Part shown: piece after piece, positions 1-8,554 of the stretch | How the letters are laid out: every line of letters begins with the position of its first letter | How positions within the stretch are numbered: the stretch's first letter is position 1 | Assembly: GCA_023402075.1 (NCBI GenBank) | Contig: JAEXCS010000015.1 | Span: 55,509-119,508 of the forward strand | Direction: 5' to 3' | DNA length: 64,000 nucleotides | Source of the DNA: Bacillota bacterium | GTDB lineage: Bacteria > Bacillota > Clostridia > Oscillospirales > Oscillospiraceae | Program-made: the position numbers and the translations under genes | Notes under the pieces: generated by a model | What the model was told of the DNA's origin: nothing | Seen by the model: only the letters and a program-made list of their open reading frames with translations | The model's database searches: none

Positions 1-1
1 G

Positions 2-394
2 GGCTTTACCACGGCGGGGGTTCCGGGGGCGATTGCCGCCACCGTGGGAGAAGTGACGCCCTCCATTATTGTAATTTTGATTATTGCGGCGCTGCTGCAA
101 CAATTTCGCCAGAGTAAATATGTGCAGTTTGCGTTTTATGGGCTGCGGCCTGCCTCCACCGGGTTGATCGGCGCGGCCTGTCTCGGCGTGATTCTGGAGA
201 CGCTGGTGAATTTCACTGCCCTGTCGACCAAGGGCGTGGATTGGGCCGGACTGTTTAACTGGCGTGGGCTGGCGCTGGCGGGGGCTTTGCTGGTGTTCAC
301 TGACTGGGTGAAGCCCACGAAAAAATGGCATCCCATTGTCTTTATCGCAATTTCCGCCGTAGTAGGCGTGGTGTTCCGCTTCGGCGGGGCATAA
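2..394 (+). CDS. Chromate transporter, C-terminal part (5' truncated by window)
   Basis: The frame is open from the first bases and ends at a TAA. The visible protein begins with a GFTTAGVPGAIAAT-type stretch followed by hydrophobic segments and a GLRPA motif, as in the CHR (chromate ion transporter) family. Short bacterial CHR proteins are about 190 aa and work as pairs, so this is probably the C-terminal two-thirds of one; a partner gene would be expected just outside the window. The internal GTG at 44 is not the start, because the homologous residues continue upstream of it. The role (chromate/sulfate antiport at the membrane) is family knowledge, and in gut anaerobes the true substrate is uncertain. 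Confidence 0.8.
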   Translation, partial: GFTTAGVPGAIAATVGEVTPSIIVILIIAALLQQFRQSKYVQFAFYGLRPASTGLIGAACLGVILETLVNFTALSTKGVDWAGLFNWRGLALAGALLVFTDWVKPTKKWHPIVFIAISAVVGVVFRFGGA

Positions 395-433
395 GGTCAG
401 CGTGGCTCAAGAGAAAACCGGTGTGCAAAACGA

Positions 434-470
434 AAACCACCTGTAATGCTGCATGCATTACAGGTGGTTT
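434..470. terminator. Bidirectional terminator hairpin
   Basis: A 16-bp perfect inverted repeat (arms 434-449 and 455-470) with a 5-nt loop separates the convergent chromate transporter and DUF1294 genes. T-rich sequence follows on both strands. Confidence 0.8.
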
Positions 471-516
471 GTTTGTAAAGGATATGTACTTTTCAAATGC
501 TGGATTTCATGGCTGC

Positions 517-882
517 TTACCAATTGGAATGAATATATACCCAAAGGCCGCCGACCACCACAATCTGCAAAAGCAAAATGGCGGGGATGCCAAACCGGAA
601 GGTCTTGTGAAGGGTTTTGTGGTGAAAGACCCTCATACCCAGCAGCGCACCGAGACTGCCGCCGATGGCGCTGAGGAAAAACAGCGTTTTTTCCGGAACC
701 CGGCGGGTAGCTTCGTGGCTTACCTTCCACTTTGCCTTCAGCTTGTCAAAGCCGAAGACCAGAAAGGTAATCAGGTTGATGAGCAAAAGCCATGTCAGGG
801 CAAGGCCCCAGGGGGAACCGAACAGAAAAGCCACGGTGGAGAAGTTCGTGGCTTCCGGAAGGAGAGGGGATTTCGTTTCCAT
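517..882 (-). CDS. DUF1294 family membrane protein
   Basis: The 121-aa protein has a hydrophobic N-terminal helix, a charged FGFDKLKAKW segment with conserved Asp-Lys, then a Gly-rich stretch (SAIGGSLGALLGM) and an HHKTLHKTFRFGIP block before a last membrane helix. This is the DUF1294 pattern; the family's function is not established. The ATG at 882 is preceded by an AGGAGG-type site. It is monocistronic and convergent with the gene on its left. Confidence 0.85.
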   Translation of the reverse strand: METKSPLLPEATNFSTVAFLFGSPWGLALTWLLLINLITFLVFGFDKLKAKWKVSHEATRRVPEKTLFFLSAIGGSLGALLGMRVFHHKTLHKTFRFGIPAILLLQIVVVGGLWVYIHSNW

Positions 883-935
883 AGGGAATCCTCCTAAAAA
901 TGGGCTGGCCTGAAATTAGGCCGGAGAAATAGGTT

Positions 936-962
936 GAGCCGACGGGGTTTCCCCGTCGGCTC
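936..962. terminator. Terminator hairpin downstream of psuG
   Basis: A 12-bp GC-rich perfect stem with a TTT loop lies directly after the psuG stop codon on the minus strand. It insulates psuG from the DUF1294 gene. Confidence 0.7.
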
Positions 963-977
963 ATTTTATCACAGCGC

Positions 978-1904
978 TCAGCCCTTTTCAAGAGCACACA
1001 GGGCCACAGCGGTTTTTGCCGCCAGCCGGGCGTTGTTATACACAAGCTGGATGTTGCTGTCCAGAGAGTCGCCCCCGGTGAGGTCCTTGATTTTTGCCAG
1101 CAGGAAGGGGGTGGTTTCCTTGCCGTGAATCCCCTGCTGCTTTGCCTCTTCCACGGCCCGGGTGATGGCCCCGTTGATGACAGACGGATCCATGGAATAC
1201 TCCTCGGGAATGGGATTTGTCACCAGCATTCCGCCGCCAAGACCCAGCTTCTGCTGAACGTGGAAGGCCTTAGCCAGATCCTCCGGGGTGTCCAGCCGAT
1301 AATCCACGCCAAAGCCGGATTTCCGGGTGTAGAAGGCGGGCAGCTCTTCCGTGCCGTAGCCGATGACGGGCACGCCATGGGTTTCCAGATATTCCAGCGT
1401 CAGGCCAAGGTCCAGAATGGACTTTGCTCCCGCGCAGATCACCATTACGGGTGTGTGGGCCAGCTCCTCCAGGTCGGCGGAGATGTCCATCGTGGTTTCC
1501 GCGCCCCGGTGAACGCCGCCGATGCCGCCGGTTGCGAACACGGAAATGCCCGCAAGGCTTGCGATAATCATGGTGGTGGTGACGGTGCAGGCCCCATCAC
1601 GGCCCTGCGCCACCAGCACAGGAAGGTCCCGGCGGCTGGCCTTGGGAACGGCGTGGCCGGTTTTGCCCAGATAGTCGATTTCTTCTTTGGAAAGACCGGC
1701 CTTCAGCCGCCCCTTGATAACGGCGATGGTGGCCGGAACAGCCCCGCTGTCCCGCACAAGCTGCTCCACATTCAGGGCCGTCTCCACGTTCTGGGGATAG
1801 GGCATACCGTGGGAAATAATGGTGGATTCCAGAGCGACCACGGGCTTGCCCGCATCCAGTGCGGCGCGCACTTCGGGGGAGATATCCAGATAATTGTTCA
1901 GCAT
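978..1904 (-). CDS. psuG: Pseudouridine-5'-phosphate glycosidase
   Basis: The 308-aa protein matches the PsuG/IndA family over its whole length: an early VVALESTIISHGMPYP block, a VIKGRLKAGL segment, a TTTMIIAS stretch, an ATGGIGGVHRG motif and a late LVTNPIP block. PsuG reversibly splits pseudouridine 5'-phosphate into uracil and ribose 5-phosphate. The usual length is 300-310 aa, so it is complete. An AGGAGG-like site precedes the ATG. It lies about 70 bp downstream of psuK on the same strand, so kinase then glycosidase form one pathway that recycles pseudouridine from RNA turnover. That spacer is AT-rich and could hold a secondary promoter. Confidence 0.95.
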   Translation of the reverse strand: MLNNYLDISPEVRAALDAGKPVVALESTIISHGMPYPQNVETALNVEQLVRDSGAVPATIAVIKGRLKAGLSKEEIDYLGKTGHAVPKASRRDLPVLVAQGRDGACTVTTTMIIASLAGISVFATGGIGGVHRGAETTMDISADLEELAHTPVMVICAGAKSILDLGLTLEYLETHGVPVIGYGTEELPAFYTRKSGFGVDYRLDTPEDLAKAFHVQQKLGLGGGMLVTNPIPEEYSMDPSVINGAITRAVEEAKQQGIHGKETTPFLLAKIKDLTGGDSLDSNIQLVYNNARLAAKTAVALCALEKG

Positions 1905-1974
1905 AATGATTCCTCCGTGTATAATTTTAATTTAAAATGACTTTTTGTAAAAGAAAATGCCGAGCGTTGGCGGA

Positions 1975-3066
1975 TTAAAGCGCTTTGCAGACCCCGGCGC
2001 GGCGGCACAGCTCGTCTGCCTGCATCGCCGGGTTAATCGTCTCGCCGCTCTCCATGGCAATGGAGGAGGCGGCAAGTCCCAGCCGGGCGGTTTCCTCCAA
2101 ATCCGAGCCGCGAAGGTATGCCCACGTGATGGCGGCCATAAACGCGTCGCCGCAGCCGGTGGTGTTCACCATGGTGCCGGGGATTACCGGAAGCTGCACG
2201 GCGGCGTGATGGTCGGCGGCAAACACGCCGTCGCCGCCCAGAGAGATGAAGACCCGCCGCAGCCCGGTTTCCAGAAGCGCGTCTGCCGCGCGGCGAAGAC
2301 TTGTTTCATCCCGAATTTCCACACCGGAAAGCAGTTCTGCTTCAATGCGGTTGGGCTTGAGGGTGTGAAGCTTTCCCAGAATGGGACGGAGCTTCTCTGC
2401 CTTGGCGGTGGAAACGGGGTCGCAGAAAATGGGCGCGGCGCAGTGGCCTGCCAGATAGGCCAGCGTTTCCGCCGGGGGATTCGTGTCCGCCACCACCACC
2501 TGCGCGCCGTCCAGCAGCTTTTGCCGCTGGGCAAGAAACTGGGGCGTTAACCGTTGGTAAATTTCCATGTCGCTGACGGCAAGGGCCATGTCGCCTCCCT
2601 CGTCGGTGATGAAGAGATAGGTGGAGGTGTGCTCTCCCGGTAAAAAGGGGGACTGGGACACGTCTATGCCGATCTCCGCGCAGCCGGCGGCAATTTTGCG
2701 GGCGTTTAAGTCGTCGCCGAACACCGTCACCAACCGTACGTCCATCCCCATCAGGGCCATGTTGTGGGCAATGTTTCGGCCCACGCCGCCAAGACTCATG
2801 CGTACCCGGCCGGGATTGGAGTCCCGGGCCACCGGCACCTCGGCGGGCCAGCCGCCGATATCCATGTTCACGCCGCCCACCACCGCCGCGTAGGGTGCGG
2901 TACGGACAATATAGCCCTTCCCGGCGATGCAGCCCTTTTTCATCAGGTTTGAAATGTGGACAGCCACGCTGGAGCGGGTAATGCCCGCTTTTTCCGCCAG
3001 CTCCTGCTGGGAGATCAGGGGATTTTCCTCAATCCAGTTGAGAAGCTGGCGCTCTCTTTGGGTCAT
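1975..3066 (-). CDS. psuK: Pseudouridine kinase with N-terminal winged HTH
   Basis: Residues 1-55 form a winged helix-turn-helix (ISQQELAEKAGITRSSVAVH). The rest is a PfkB-type kinase with a GGVNMDIGG start, a GVGRNIAHNMALMG substrate-binding glycine motif and the C-terminal NTTGCGDAF catalytic/anion-hole motif. With psuG downstream, the substrate is very likely pseudouridine. I chose ATG 3066 over GTG 3075 because the AGAGGTG site overlaps that GTG and is well spaced from the ATG. The HTH fusion is known in this kinase subfamily and suggests, but does not prove, that the enzyme regulates its own promoter. Confidence 0.9.
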   Translation of the reverse strand: MTQRERQLLNWIEENPLISQQELAEKAGITRSSVAVHISNLMKKGCIAGKGYIVRTAPYAAVVGGVNMDIGGWPAEVPVARDSNPGRVRMSLGGVGRNIAHNMALMGMDVRLVTVFGDDLNARKIAAGCAEIGIDVSQSPFLPGEHTSTYLFITDEGGDMALAVSDMEIYQRLTPQFLAQRQKLLDGAQVVVADTNPPAETLAYLAGHCAAPIFCDPVSTAKAEKLRPILGKLHTLKPNRIEAELLSGVEIRDETSLRRAADALLETGLRRVFISLGGDGVFAADHHAAVQLPVIPGTMVNTTGCGDAFMAAITWAYLRGSDLEETARLGLAASSIAMESGETINPAMQADELCRRAGVCKAL

Positions 3067-3112
3067 GAACTTCACCTCTGTAAGCTTTTTGGTATTTAGT
3101 AATCACATGCTT

Positions 3113-3140
3113 ATTTTACGCGTTTCAAACGATTTGTCAA
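3113..3140 (-). promoter_or_regulatory. Predicted sigma-A promoter of psuK-psuG
   Basis: On the minus strand TTGACA (3140-3135) and TAAAAT (3118-3113) are separated by 16 bp, about 50 bp upstream of psuK. Confidence 0.6.
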
Positions 3141-3244
3141 GTGGAAAATCCATAAGGTTTCATTGAAAATGCGTCCGAAAATATTCTCTGCGGGAACTCT
3201 CGGTGCTTGATTTCCGTCCAAGAGGAAAAAGGAGGCTGATTTGG

Positions 3245-4102
3245 GTGAAAAAAGTGCGGTTGGCGCTGTTGTCAATGGCTTTGTGCGTGTTTCTTGCGGC
3301 ATGCGGGCAGGCTTCGCCCCCGGCGGCAGGGGGCGGCGGGATTTTTTCTGCGGCGGGGACTTTAAAAGGAGAAACTTTATCAACGGGAACGGTGACCGTG
3401 TGCCGGATTGTGGATGGGGCGGAGACGGGGGAGTTGCTGCTGGCTGAGCTGAACGGAGCGGTGAGCGGCGTCTATCTCCTGCCCACAGAGGGCCTGCCCG
3501 TAACGGTGGACGGACAGACTGCCGCCGCAAAAGACCTTGCCGATGGTATGACCGTGGAGGTAGAGTATTCCGGCGCGGTGCTGGAAAGCTATCCGGCTCA
3601 ATTCGCGCAGGTGGTGGCCCTGCGGGCACAAACGCCGGAAAATGGCAGTTATACAGACCTGTGCGGCCTGTGGCTCAAGGTTTTGGACGATTTGTGGAGT
3701 ACAGATCCGGGCCTGAACGGAATGGAGAACGGCGGAACGGTTCCCTACGTGGGCGTGGATTTAAGCGGCGCCCCCGGCGACTTGACGGAGACGGAAAAGG
3801 CCGCTGTGGCGTGGCAGTTTGGGCGGCTTCACGGGGCACAGGCCCTGACGGGAACCTTTGACGAGCTGACGGAACAGGGGTATATCGACCAAGAGCGGCT
3901 TTTCTGGAAGGACGGCGTTCTTTTTTCCGTCACGGCGGACGAGCAGGGCAAGACGGGCGCAGTCAGTCTGCCGACCCTGACCTTTGACGCGCAGAAGTGG
4001 CGCGGCGGCGATGGGGCGTATTTCTTTTCCAACTGCGTATGTGTCTGGCCGGAGCGCGGCACATGGACGGAGTACAGCATTGGAAGCGAAGCCATTTCCT
4101 GA
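3245..4102 (+). CDS. Predicted lipoprotein of unknown function
   Basis: The 285-aa protein starts MKKVRLALLSMALCVFLAAC, a lipoprotein signal with a lipobox ending at Cys20, so it should be anchored outside the membrane. The GTG at 3245 is chosen because it gives a proper signal peptide and follows AAAGGAGG; upstream in-frame starts would put a basic extension before the signal. The mature part has no motif I recognise. It is monocistronic, with a strong terminator after it. Confidence 0.75.
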   Translation: MKKVRLALLSMALCVFLAACGQASPPAAGGGGIFSAAGTLKGETLSTGTVTVCRIVDGAETGELLLAELNGAVSGVYLLPTEGLPVTVDGQTAAAKDLADGMTVEVEYSGAVLESYPAQFAQVVALRAQTPENGSYTDLCGLWLKVLDDLWSTDPGLNGMENGGTVPYVGVDLSGAPGDLTETEKAAVAWQFGRLHGAQALTGTFDELTEQGYIDQERLFWKDGVLFSVTADEQGKTGAVSLPTLTFDAQKWRGGDGAYFFSNCVCVWPERGTWTEYSIGSEAIS

Positions 4103-4109
4103 GTGAATA

Positions 4110-4140
4110 TCCCCGCCGGACGCGTATCGTCCGGCGGGGA
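4110..4140 (+). terminator. Terminator after lipoprotein gene
   Basis: A 13-bp GC-rich stem with a 5-nt loop lies just after the stop codon and is followed by a T-containing tail. Confidence 0.7.
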
Positions 4141-4147
4141 TTCCTTG

Positions 4148-4176
4148 TTGCGCCAAGGGGAATCCCATGCTATAAT
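4148..4176 (+). promoter_or_regulatory. Predicted promoter of the ABC exporter operon
   Basis: A perfect TATAAT at 4171-4176 lies about 100 bp before the ABC exporter gene. The -35 at 4148-4153 (TTGCGC) is weak. The following leader has no clear riboswitch. Confidence 0.5.
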
Positions 4177-4274
4177 GTCTAAGAAGCGGGCAGGCTATTG
4201 AAGCCGCTGTTTCTTAGAAGTTTTTCTATATTATCATGTCCGGTTTTTAACCGGCTGAAATCAGGAGAGTGCGC

Positions 4275-6026
4275 ATGACCGCCAAAGAATTTCAAAACCG
4301 TTCCCTATTTCAAATTTTCATTGGCTATTTCAAACCCCACCGGCGGCTTTTCTTTTTGGATATCAGCTGCGCGTTTGTGATGTCCCTCATCGATCTGGCG
4401 TTTCCCTTTGTCTCCCGCTGGTGCATGTATACCCTGCTGCCCGCAAACGCGTGGCAGGCGTTTTTCGCCGTGATGACGGTGGTGGTGGCGGCCTTTACCC
4501 TGCGGGCGGGCCTGAGCTATGTCATCGCCTATTACGGACACACCTTTGGGATTCTGGTGGAAGCGGACATTCGCCGGGACCTGTTTCACCACATGCAGGA
4601 GCTGGATTTCCGCTACTACGATAAAAACCGCACCGGCCAGCTGATGAGCAGGCTGACCGCCGACCTGTTCGACATCACGGAGCTGGCCCACCACGGGCCG
4701 GAGGATGTGTTCATCTCCTTTGTGACGATTGTAGGGTCCCTTGCGGTGATGTTTTCCATCCAGTGGCGGCTGGCGCTGGTCATCGCGGTCATTCTTCCCG
4801 TGTTTTTCGCCGTGGTGTGGAGCTTCCGCCGCTCTATGTCGGAGGCTTCGGATGCGGTGAAGCGGAAGACAGCCGCCATCAACACAGATATTGAATCCGG
4901 CCTGTCCGGCATCCGCACCGCCAAGGCCTTTGCCAACGAGGCGGCGGAGCTGCGCAAGTTCGACCGTTCCAACGAGACGTTTAAAACTTCCAAGCGGATG
5001 TTTCATAAGGCCATGGGCCGGTTTAACGCCGCCATGGAATTTTTCCTGTGCATGCTGCAGGCGGCGGTGATTGCCGCGGGCGGCTGGCTCATCATGCGGG
5101 GGCAGATGAACACCATCGACCTGATTACGTTCAGCCTGTATATCACCACTTTTGTCAGCCCCATCCGCAAGCTATCCTCCTTTATGGAGATGTTTGCCAA
5201 CGGCTCTGCGGGCCTGAAGCGCTTTGCCGAGCTGATGCGGGAGGAACCGGCGCTGAAGGACGCACCGGACGCGGAGGACCTTTCCCGGGTAGAGGGTCGG
5301 GTGGATCTGGACCACGTGAGTTTTGCCTATCGGGACAATCTGCCGGTGCTCCATGATGTTGACCTGCACATCCACCCCGGTGAAACCGTGGCGGTGGTTG
5401 GCCCCTCCGGGGGCGGAAAGTCCACTCTCTGCCAGCTCATTCCCCGGTTTTACGATGTGTCCGGGGGCAGTGTGCGGCTGGACGGGAAGGATGTTCGCCA
5501 TGTGAAGCAAAGCTCCTTGCGCCGCAATGTGGGCGTGGTGCAGCAGGAGGTGTTCCTGTTTGCCGCCAGCGTGCTTGAAAACATTCGCTATGGCCGCCCC
5601 GATGCCACGGAGGAGGAAATTTTTAAAGCTGCGAAGGAAGCGGAGATTTATGATGACATCTGCGCCCTGCCCGATGGGTTTGACACCTACGTGGGCGAGC
5701 GGGGAACCTTGCTTTCCGGCGGGCAGAAGCAGCGCATTTCCATTGCCCGGATTTTCCTGAAGGACCCGCCGGTGCTGATTCTGGACGAGGCCACCTCCGC
5801 GCTTGACAGCGTGACGGAAGCGAAGATTCAGGCCACCTTCGAGCGGCTTGCCAAAAACCGAACCACGCTGATGATTGCCCACCGGCTTTCCACCGTCCAA
5901 AAGGCGGACCGGATTCTGGTGGTGGAAAACGGCGAAATTGTGGAGCAAGGCCCTCACGCGGAGCTGCTGGCGAAAAACGGCGCGTATGCCCAGCTATACC
6001 GCACGCAGGAGCTGCGCCATGGATAA
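4275..6026 (+). CDS. ABC exporter, fused membrane and ATPase domains
   Basis: The 583-aa protein has six N-terminal membrane helices (about residues 15-310) of the type I exporter fold, then an ATPase domain with Walker A GPSGGGKST (about 375), signature LSGGQKQR (about 480), Walker B and DEATSALD (about 500) and a late H-loop (MIAHRLST). Length is typical of a half-transporter that works as a homodimer. ATG 4275 is preferred to GTG 4269 because the AGGAG site lies only one base from the GTG. The substrate cannot be told from sequence; MsbA/MdlB-like lipid or drug exporters look alike. Its end overlaps the next gene by 8 bp. Confidence 0.92.
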   Translation: MTAKEFQNRSLFQIFIGYFKPHRRLFFLDISCAFVMSLIDLAFPFVSRWCMYTLLPANAWQAFFAVMTVVVAAFTLRAGLSYVIAYYGHTFGILVEADIRRDLFHHMQELDFRYYDKNRTGQLMSRLTADLFDITELAHHGPEDVFISFVTIVGSLAVMFSIQWRLALVIAVILPVFFAVVWSFRRSMSEASDAVKRKTAAINTDIESGLSGIRTAKAFANEAAELRKFDRSNETFKTSKRMFHKAMGRFNAAMEFFLCMLQAAVIAAGGWLIMRGQMNTIDLITFSLYITTFVSPIRKLSSFMEMFANGSAGLKRFAELMREEPALKDAPDAEDLSRVEGRVDLDHVSFAYRDNLPVLHDVDLHIHPGETVAVVGPSGGGKSTLCQLIPRFYDVSGGSVRLDGKDVRHVKQSSLRRNVGVVQQEVFLFAASVLENIRYGRPDATEEEIFKAAKEAEIYDDICALPDGFDTYVGERGTLLSGGQKQRISIARIFLKDPPVLILDEATSALDSVTEAKIQATFERLAKNRTTLMIAHRLSTVQKADRILVVENGEIVEQGPHAELLAKNGAYAQLYRTQELRHG

Positions 6027-6816
6027 AACAAAGCTGTTGGACAGGGCCGCGAAAAGCGGAGAGGAGCGGCTGATTCTTGCGCGGGTGCTGGATCGGCTGG
6101 AGCAGGCCCAAAGCCGCAATATCCCCGCCGCCACGGATTTTCTCTCCCCACAGGAGCGAGCCTCCGCCGAGGTGCTTTTGCGCCTTGCGGGCGTGGGAGA
6201 AACAGAATATGTATCCATGGGCGGCTATGAAGGAGCCGAGCGTAGAATCCTGTTGTTCCTGCCGGACTGGATGGATATTGAAACAGCGGCGGAGCAAAGT
6301 CCATTGCGGTGTCTGCGGGCAAAATACCGTGCGGAATACGACCTTGGGCATCGGGACCTTCTGGGAAGCCTGATGGGCATGGGCGTGACACGGGAGAAGA
6401 CAGGGGACATTCTGGCGGGAAAAGAATCCTGCGATTTGGTTGTGCTGGAGGGCGTGGCGGAGTTTTTGCTGCAAAGCTGGGATCAGGCGGGGCGGGCGAA
6501 GCTGAGCGTCTCTGCCATTTCGGCGGAGGAGCTGTCTGTCCCGGAGGAGCGCTTTGAAGAAGTGCGGGATACGGTGATGAGCCTTCGGCTGGATGCGATT
6601 GCCGCCACGGGCTTTAAAATGGCCCGGGGGAAGGCTGCGTCCCTGATTGAAAGCGGACGAGTGCAGGTGAACTGGCTGGAATGCGCCAAGCCAGACCGTT
6701 TGCTGGCGGAGGGAGACACCGTCTCCGCCCGGGGCGTGGGCCGGTTTACGGTGACAGAAATTGGCGGCGTAACCAGAAAAGGCCGGACGTCCATCGTGGT
6801 TCGAAGGTCCATTTAA
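6019..6816 (+). CDS. YlmH-like S4-domain RNA-binding protein
   Basis: The 265-aa protein has the YlmH layout: an N-terminal helical region, a middle alpha/beta domain (YRAEYDLGHRDLLGSLMGMG) and a C-terminal S4 domain (about 190-250) containing DAIAATGFKMARGKAASLIESGRVQVNW. In the family this S4 domain binds rRNA, and YlmH has been linked to rescue of stalled 50S-peptidyl-tRNA complexes. Here it is not next to divIVA/sepF as in Bacillus; instead it overlaps the ABC exporter by 8 bp (ATGGATAA), so the two are translationally coupled. Confidence 0.88.
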   Translation: MDKTKLLDRAAKSGEERLILARVLDRLEQAQSRNIPAATDFLSPQERASAEVLLRLAGVGETEYVSMGGYEGAERRILLFLPDWMDIETAAEQSPLRCLRAKYRAEYDLGHRDLLGSLMGMGVTREKTGDILAGKESCDLVVLEGVAEFLLQSWDQAGRAKLSVSAISAEELSVPEERFEEVRDTVMSLRLDAIAATGFKMARGKAASLIESGRVQVNWLECAKPDRLLAEGDTVSARGVGRFTVTEIGGVTRKGRTSIVVRRSI

Positions 6817-6828
6817 GGAGGCGCGCAT

Positions 6829-7053
6829 ATGCTGGAATATGCGTTTGAGACGGTGCCCTGCCGGTTGGGCGGCGGATTTGCAAGTAAAGCCGTTGGCGCG
6901 GCGGGCATTGAGACGCAGGGCCATCGGGAAGCCATTTGCCGCCGGGCTGCCGACGGCTGGCGATATGCCGGGTGTATTCCCCGGCTTCAGCGATCAGAAG
7001 GCTATATAGAAACGATTGACCTGATTTTTGAGCGGGAAACTCCCATAGAGTGA
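6829..7053 (+). CDS. DUF4177 family small protein
   Basis: The 74-aa protein has the DUF4177 pattern: an EYAFETVP start, GHREAICRRAADGWRYAGCIP in the middle and an EIDLIFE-like end (ETIDLIFERE). Function is unknown in the family. AAGGAGGCGC precedes the ATG, 12 bp after the YlmH-like gene, so it is probably in the same operon. Confidence 0.8.
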   Translation: MLEYAFETVPCRLGGGFASKAVGAAGIETQGHREAICRRAADGWRYAGCIPRLQRSEGYIETIDLIFERETPIE

Positions 7054-7066
7054 CAGGAGGAACGGC

Positions 7067-7276
7067 ATGGAGCAAGCGAAAATTGACCGCATCAACGAAC
7101 TGGCCCGCAAGGCGAAGTCGCCCGAGGGCCTGAATGAACAGGAGACGGCGGAGCGCACCGCGCTGCACAAGGAATACGTGGGGGCAGTGCTGGGCAATTT
7201 ACAGGGACAGCTGGACAACACCGTGCTTCTGCGGCCTGATGGGTCGAAAGAAAAGCTGAAGAGGAAAGAGAAGTGA
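7067..7276 (+). CDS. DUF896 family small protein
   Basis: The 69-aa protein has the DUF896 (YnzC-like) signature: KIDRINELARKAKSPEGLNEQE followed by a charged ERTALHKEYVGAVLGNLQGQLDN helix. These short three-helix proteins are common in Firmicutes; the role is not settled. AGGAGGAACGGC precedes the start. It overlaps the next gene by 4 bp (GTGA). Confidence 0.88.
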   Translation: MEQAKIDRINELARKAKSPEGLNEQETAERTALHKEYVGAVLGNLQGQLDNTVLLRPDGSKEKLKRKEK

Positions 7277-8487
7277 CGCCCATGACCCCCGAGAAACGAA
7301 ATCAGGACGGCGACTGGGGCCATTGGGCGCTGATCGTCTTTCTGTTCGCGATAGGAGTTTGGCCCGTGGCGCTGTTTCTGCTGTTTTCCAAGCTGTTTGG
7401 CAAGGACAGCGGCAGGAAAAAAGTTGCGCCCGCATCCTCTGTGCGCCCGGGCATGGAGCAGGTCGGCCAGCAGGGGCATGTCGGCGGTCGGGCGGAGGCT
7501 GCGGCCAGAAACCTGACCCGCCCCCCGGCGGTGAAGCGGTCTAATTCCCGGACCATGAAAATTATCGGCCTTGTGGCGATGGGAATCGGCATTTTGTCGG
7601 CTGCCGACCCGGCTGGGATGGTGTTTTCTGGTTTCAGCGGATACCTTTGGGACCTTTTACGCTATGCCGCCATTGCGGCGGGCGGTTTGGGCCTGTTTTT
7701 GGGCGGGCTGAACATGGACGCAGCCCTGCGCCGCTATGCCCGCTATTCCGCTGTGCTGGGGGAGACGGAGTCCGTTTTCCTAAAGGACCTGAGCCGGAAG
7801 CTGGGCTGGTCCAAGCGGCGCGTGGAAAGGGATTTGGAAAAAATGATCGACCGGGGCTATTTCGGGTCCCAAGCCTATCTGGATCAAAGCCAAGGCTGCT
7901 TTTTCCGCAGCGCCCGGGCAGAAGAAGCCCACCGCCGCCAAAAAGAAGCCGAGGATCCCGCCCGTCAGCCGCCCAAGGAAGCGGAGGAGGGCTATTCCGG
8001 CATCCTGCGGAGCATCCGCCGGGCCAACGAGCAAATTGCCGACCCTGTTTTGTCTGAGAAAATTGATCGTCTGGAGGATGTCACCGCACGTATTTTCCGG
8101 GCGGTGGAGGCAGACCCGAAAAAGCAGGGCCGCATTGATACGTTTATGAACTACTATTTGCCTACCACCCAAAAGCTGCTGGATTCCTATGCGGAATTTG
8201 ATGCGGCGGGCGTGGAGGGGGAAAACCTGCGGCAGGCCAAGCTGCGGATTGAGCAGACCATGGATTCCATTGTTGCGGGCTTTGAGCACCAGCTGGACGA
8301 GCTTTATAAGACCGATGTGCTGGATGTGGACAGCGATATCCGGGTGATGGAAACCATGCTCCGGCGGGATACCGCCAGCGTGGAGCGGGACTTTGGTCTG
8401 GGCGGCCCGGAGAAGGGAACCGCCTCTTCCGGGCGGCCACGCGATGTGGATTTGGGCGGTACGGCAGCCCAGACGCAGGATGAGTAA
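7273..8487 (+). CDS. XpaC-family membrane protein
   Basis: The 404-aa protein begins with a hydrophobic helix (residues 15-35), a linker, two more membrane helices (about 95-140) and a winged-helix-like segment (LSRKLGWSKRRVERDLEKMIDRGYF). It then has a C-terminal helical XpaC domain (about 225-360) with a DTFMNYYLPTTQKLLDSYAEF motif. XpaC (5-bromo-4-chloroindolyl phosphate hydrolysis) proteins often sit beside TelA-type toxic-anion resistance genes, which are not seen here. The GTG start is chosen from the AGAGGA site 7 bp upstream and the 4-bp overlap with the DUF896 gene; ATG 7282 is an alternative. Confidence 0.82.
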   Translation: MTPMTPEKRNQDGDWGHWALIVFLFAIGVWPVALFLLFSKLFGKDSGRKKVAPASSVRPGMEQVGQQGHVGGRAEAAARNLTRPPAVKRSNSRTMKIIGLVAMGIGILSAADPAGMVFSGFSGYLWDLLRYAAIAAGGLGLFLGGLNMDAALRRYARYSAVLGETESVFLKDLSRKLGWSKRRVERDLEKMIDRGYFGSQAYLDQSQGCFFRSARAEEAHRRQKEAEDPARQPPKEAEEGYSGILRSIRRANEQIADPVLSEKIDRLEDVTARIFRAVEADPKKQGRIDTFMNYYLPTTQKLLDSYAEFDAAGVEGENLRQAKLRIEQTMDSIVAGFEHQLDELYKTDVLDVDSDIRVMETMLRRDTASVERDFGLGGPEKGTASSGRPRDVDLGGTAAQTQDE

Positions 8488-8554
8488 AGTCTGCGCAGGC
8501 ATTGTGGAAGAGGAAAAGAACGCGGAGAATTGACCGCAGGCAGGGGTGGAGAAG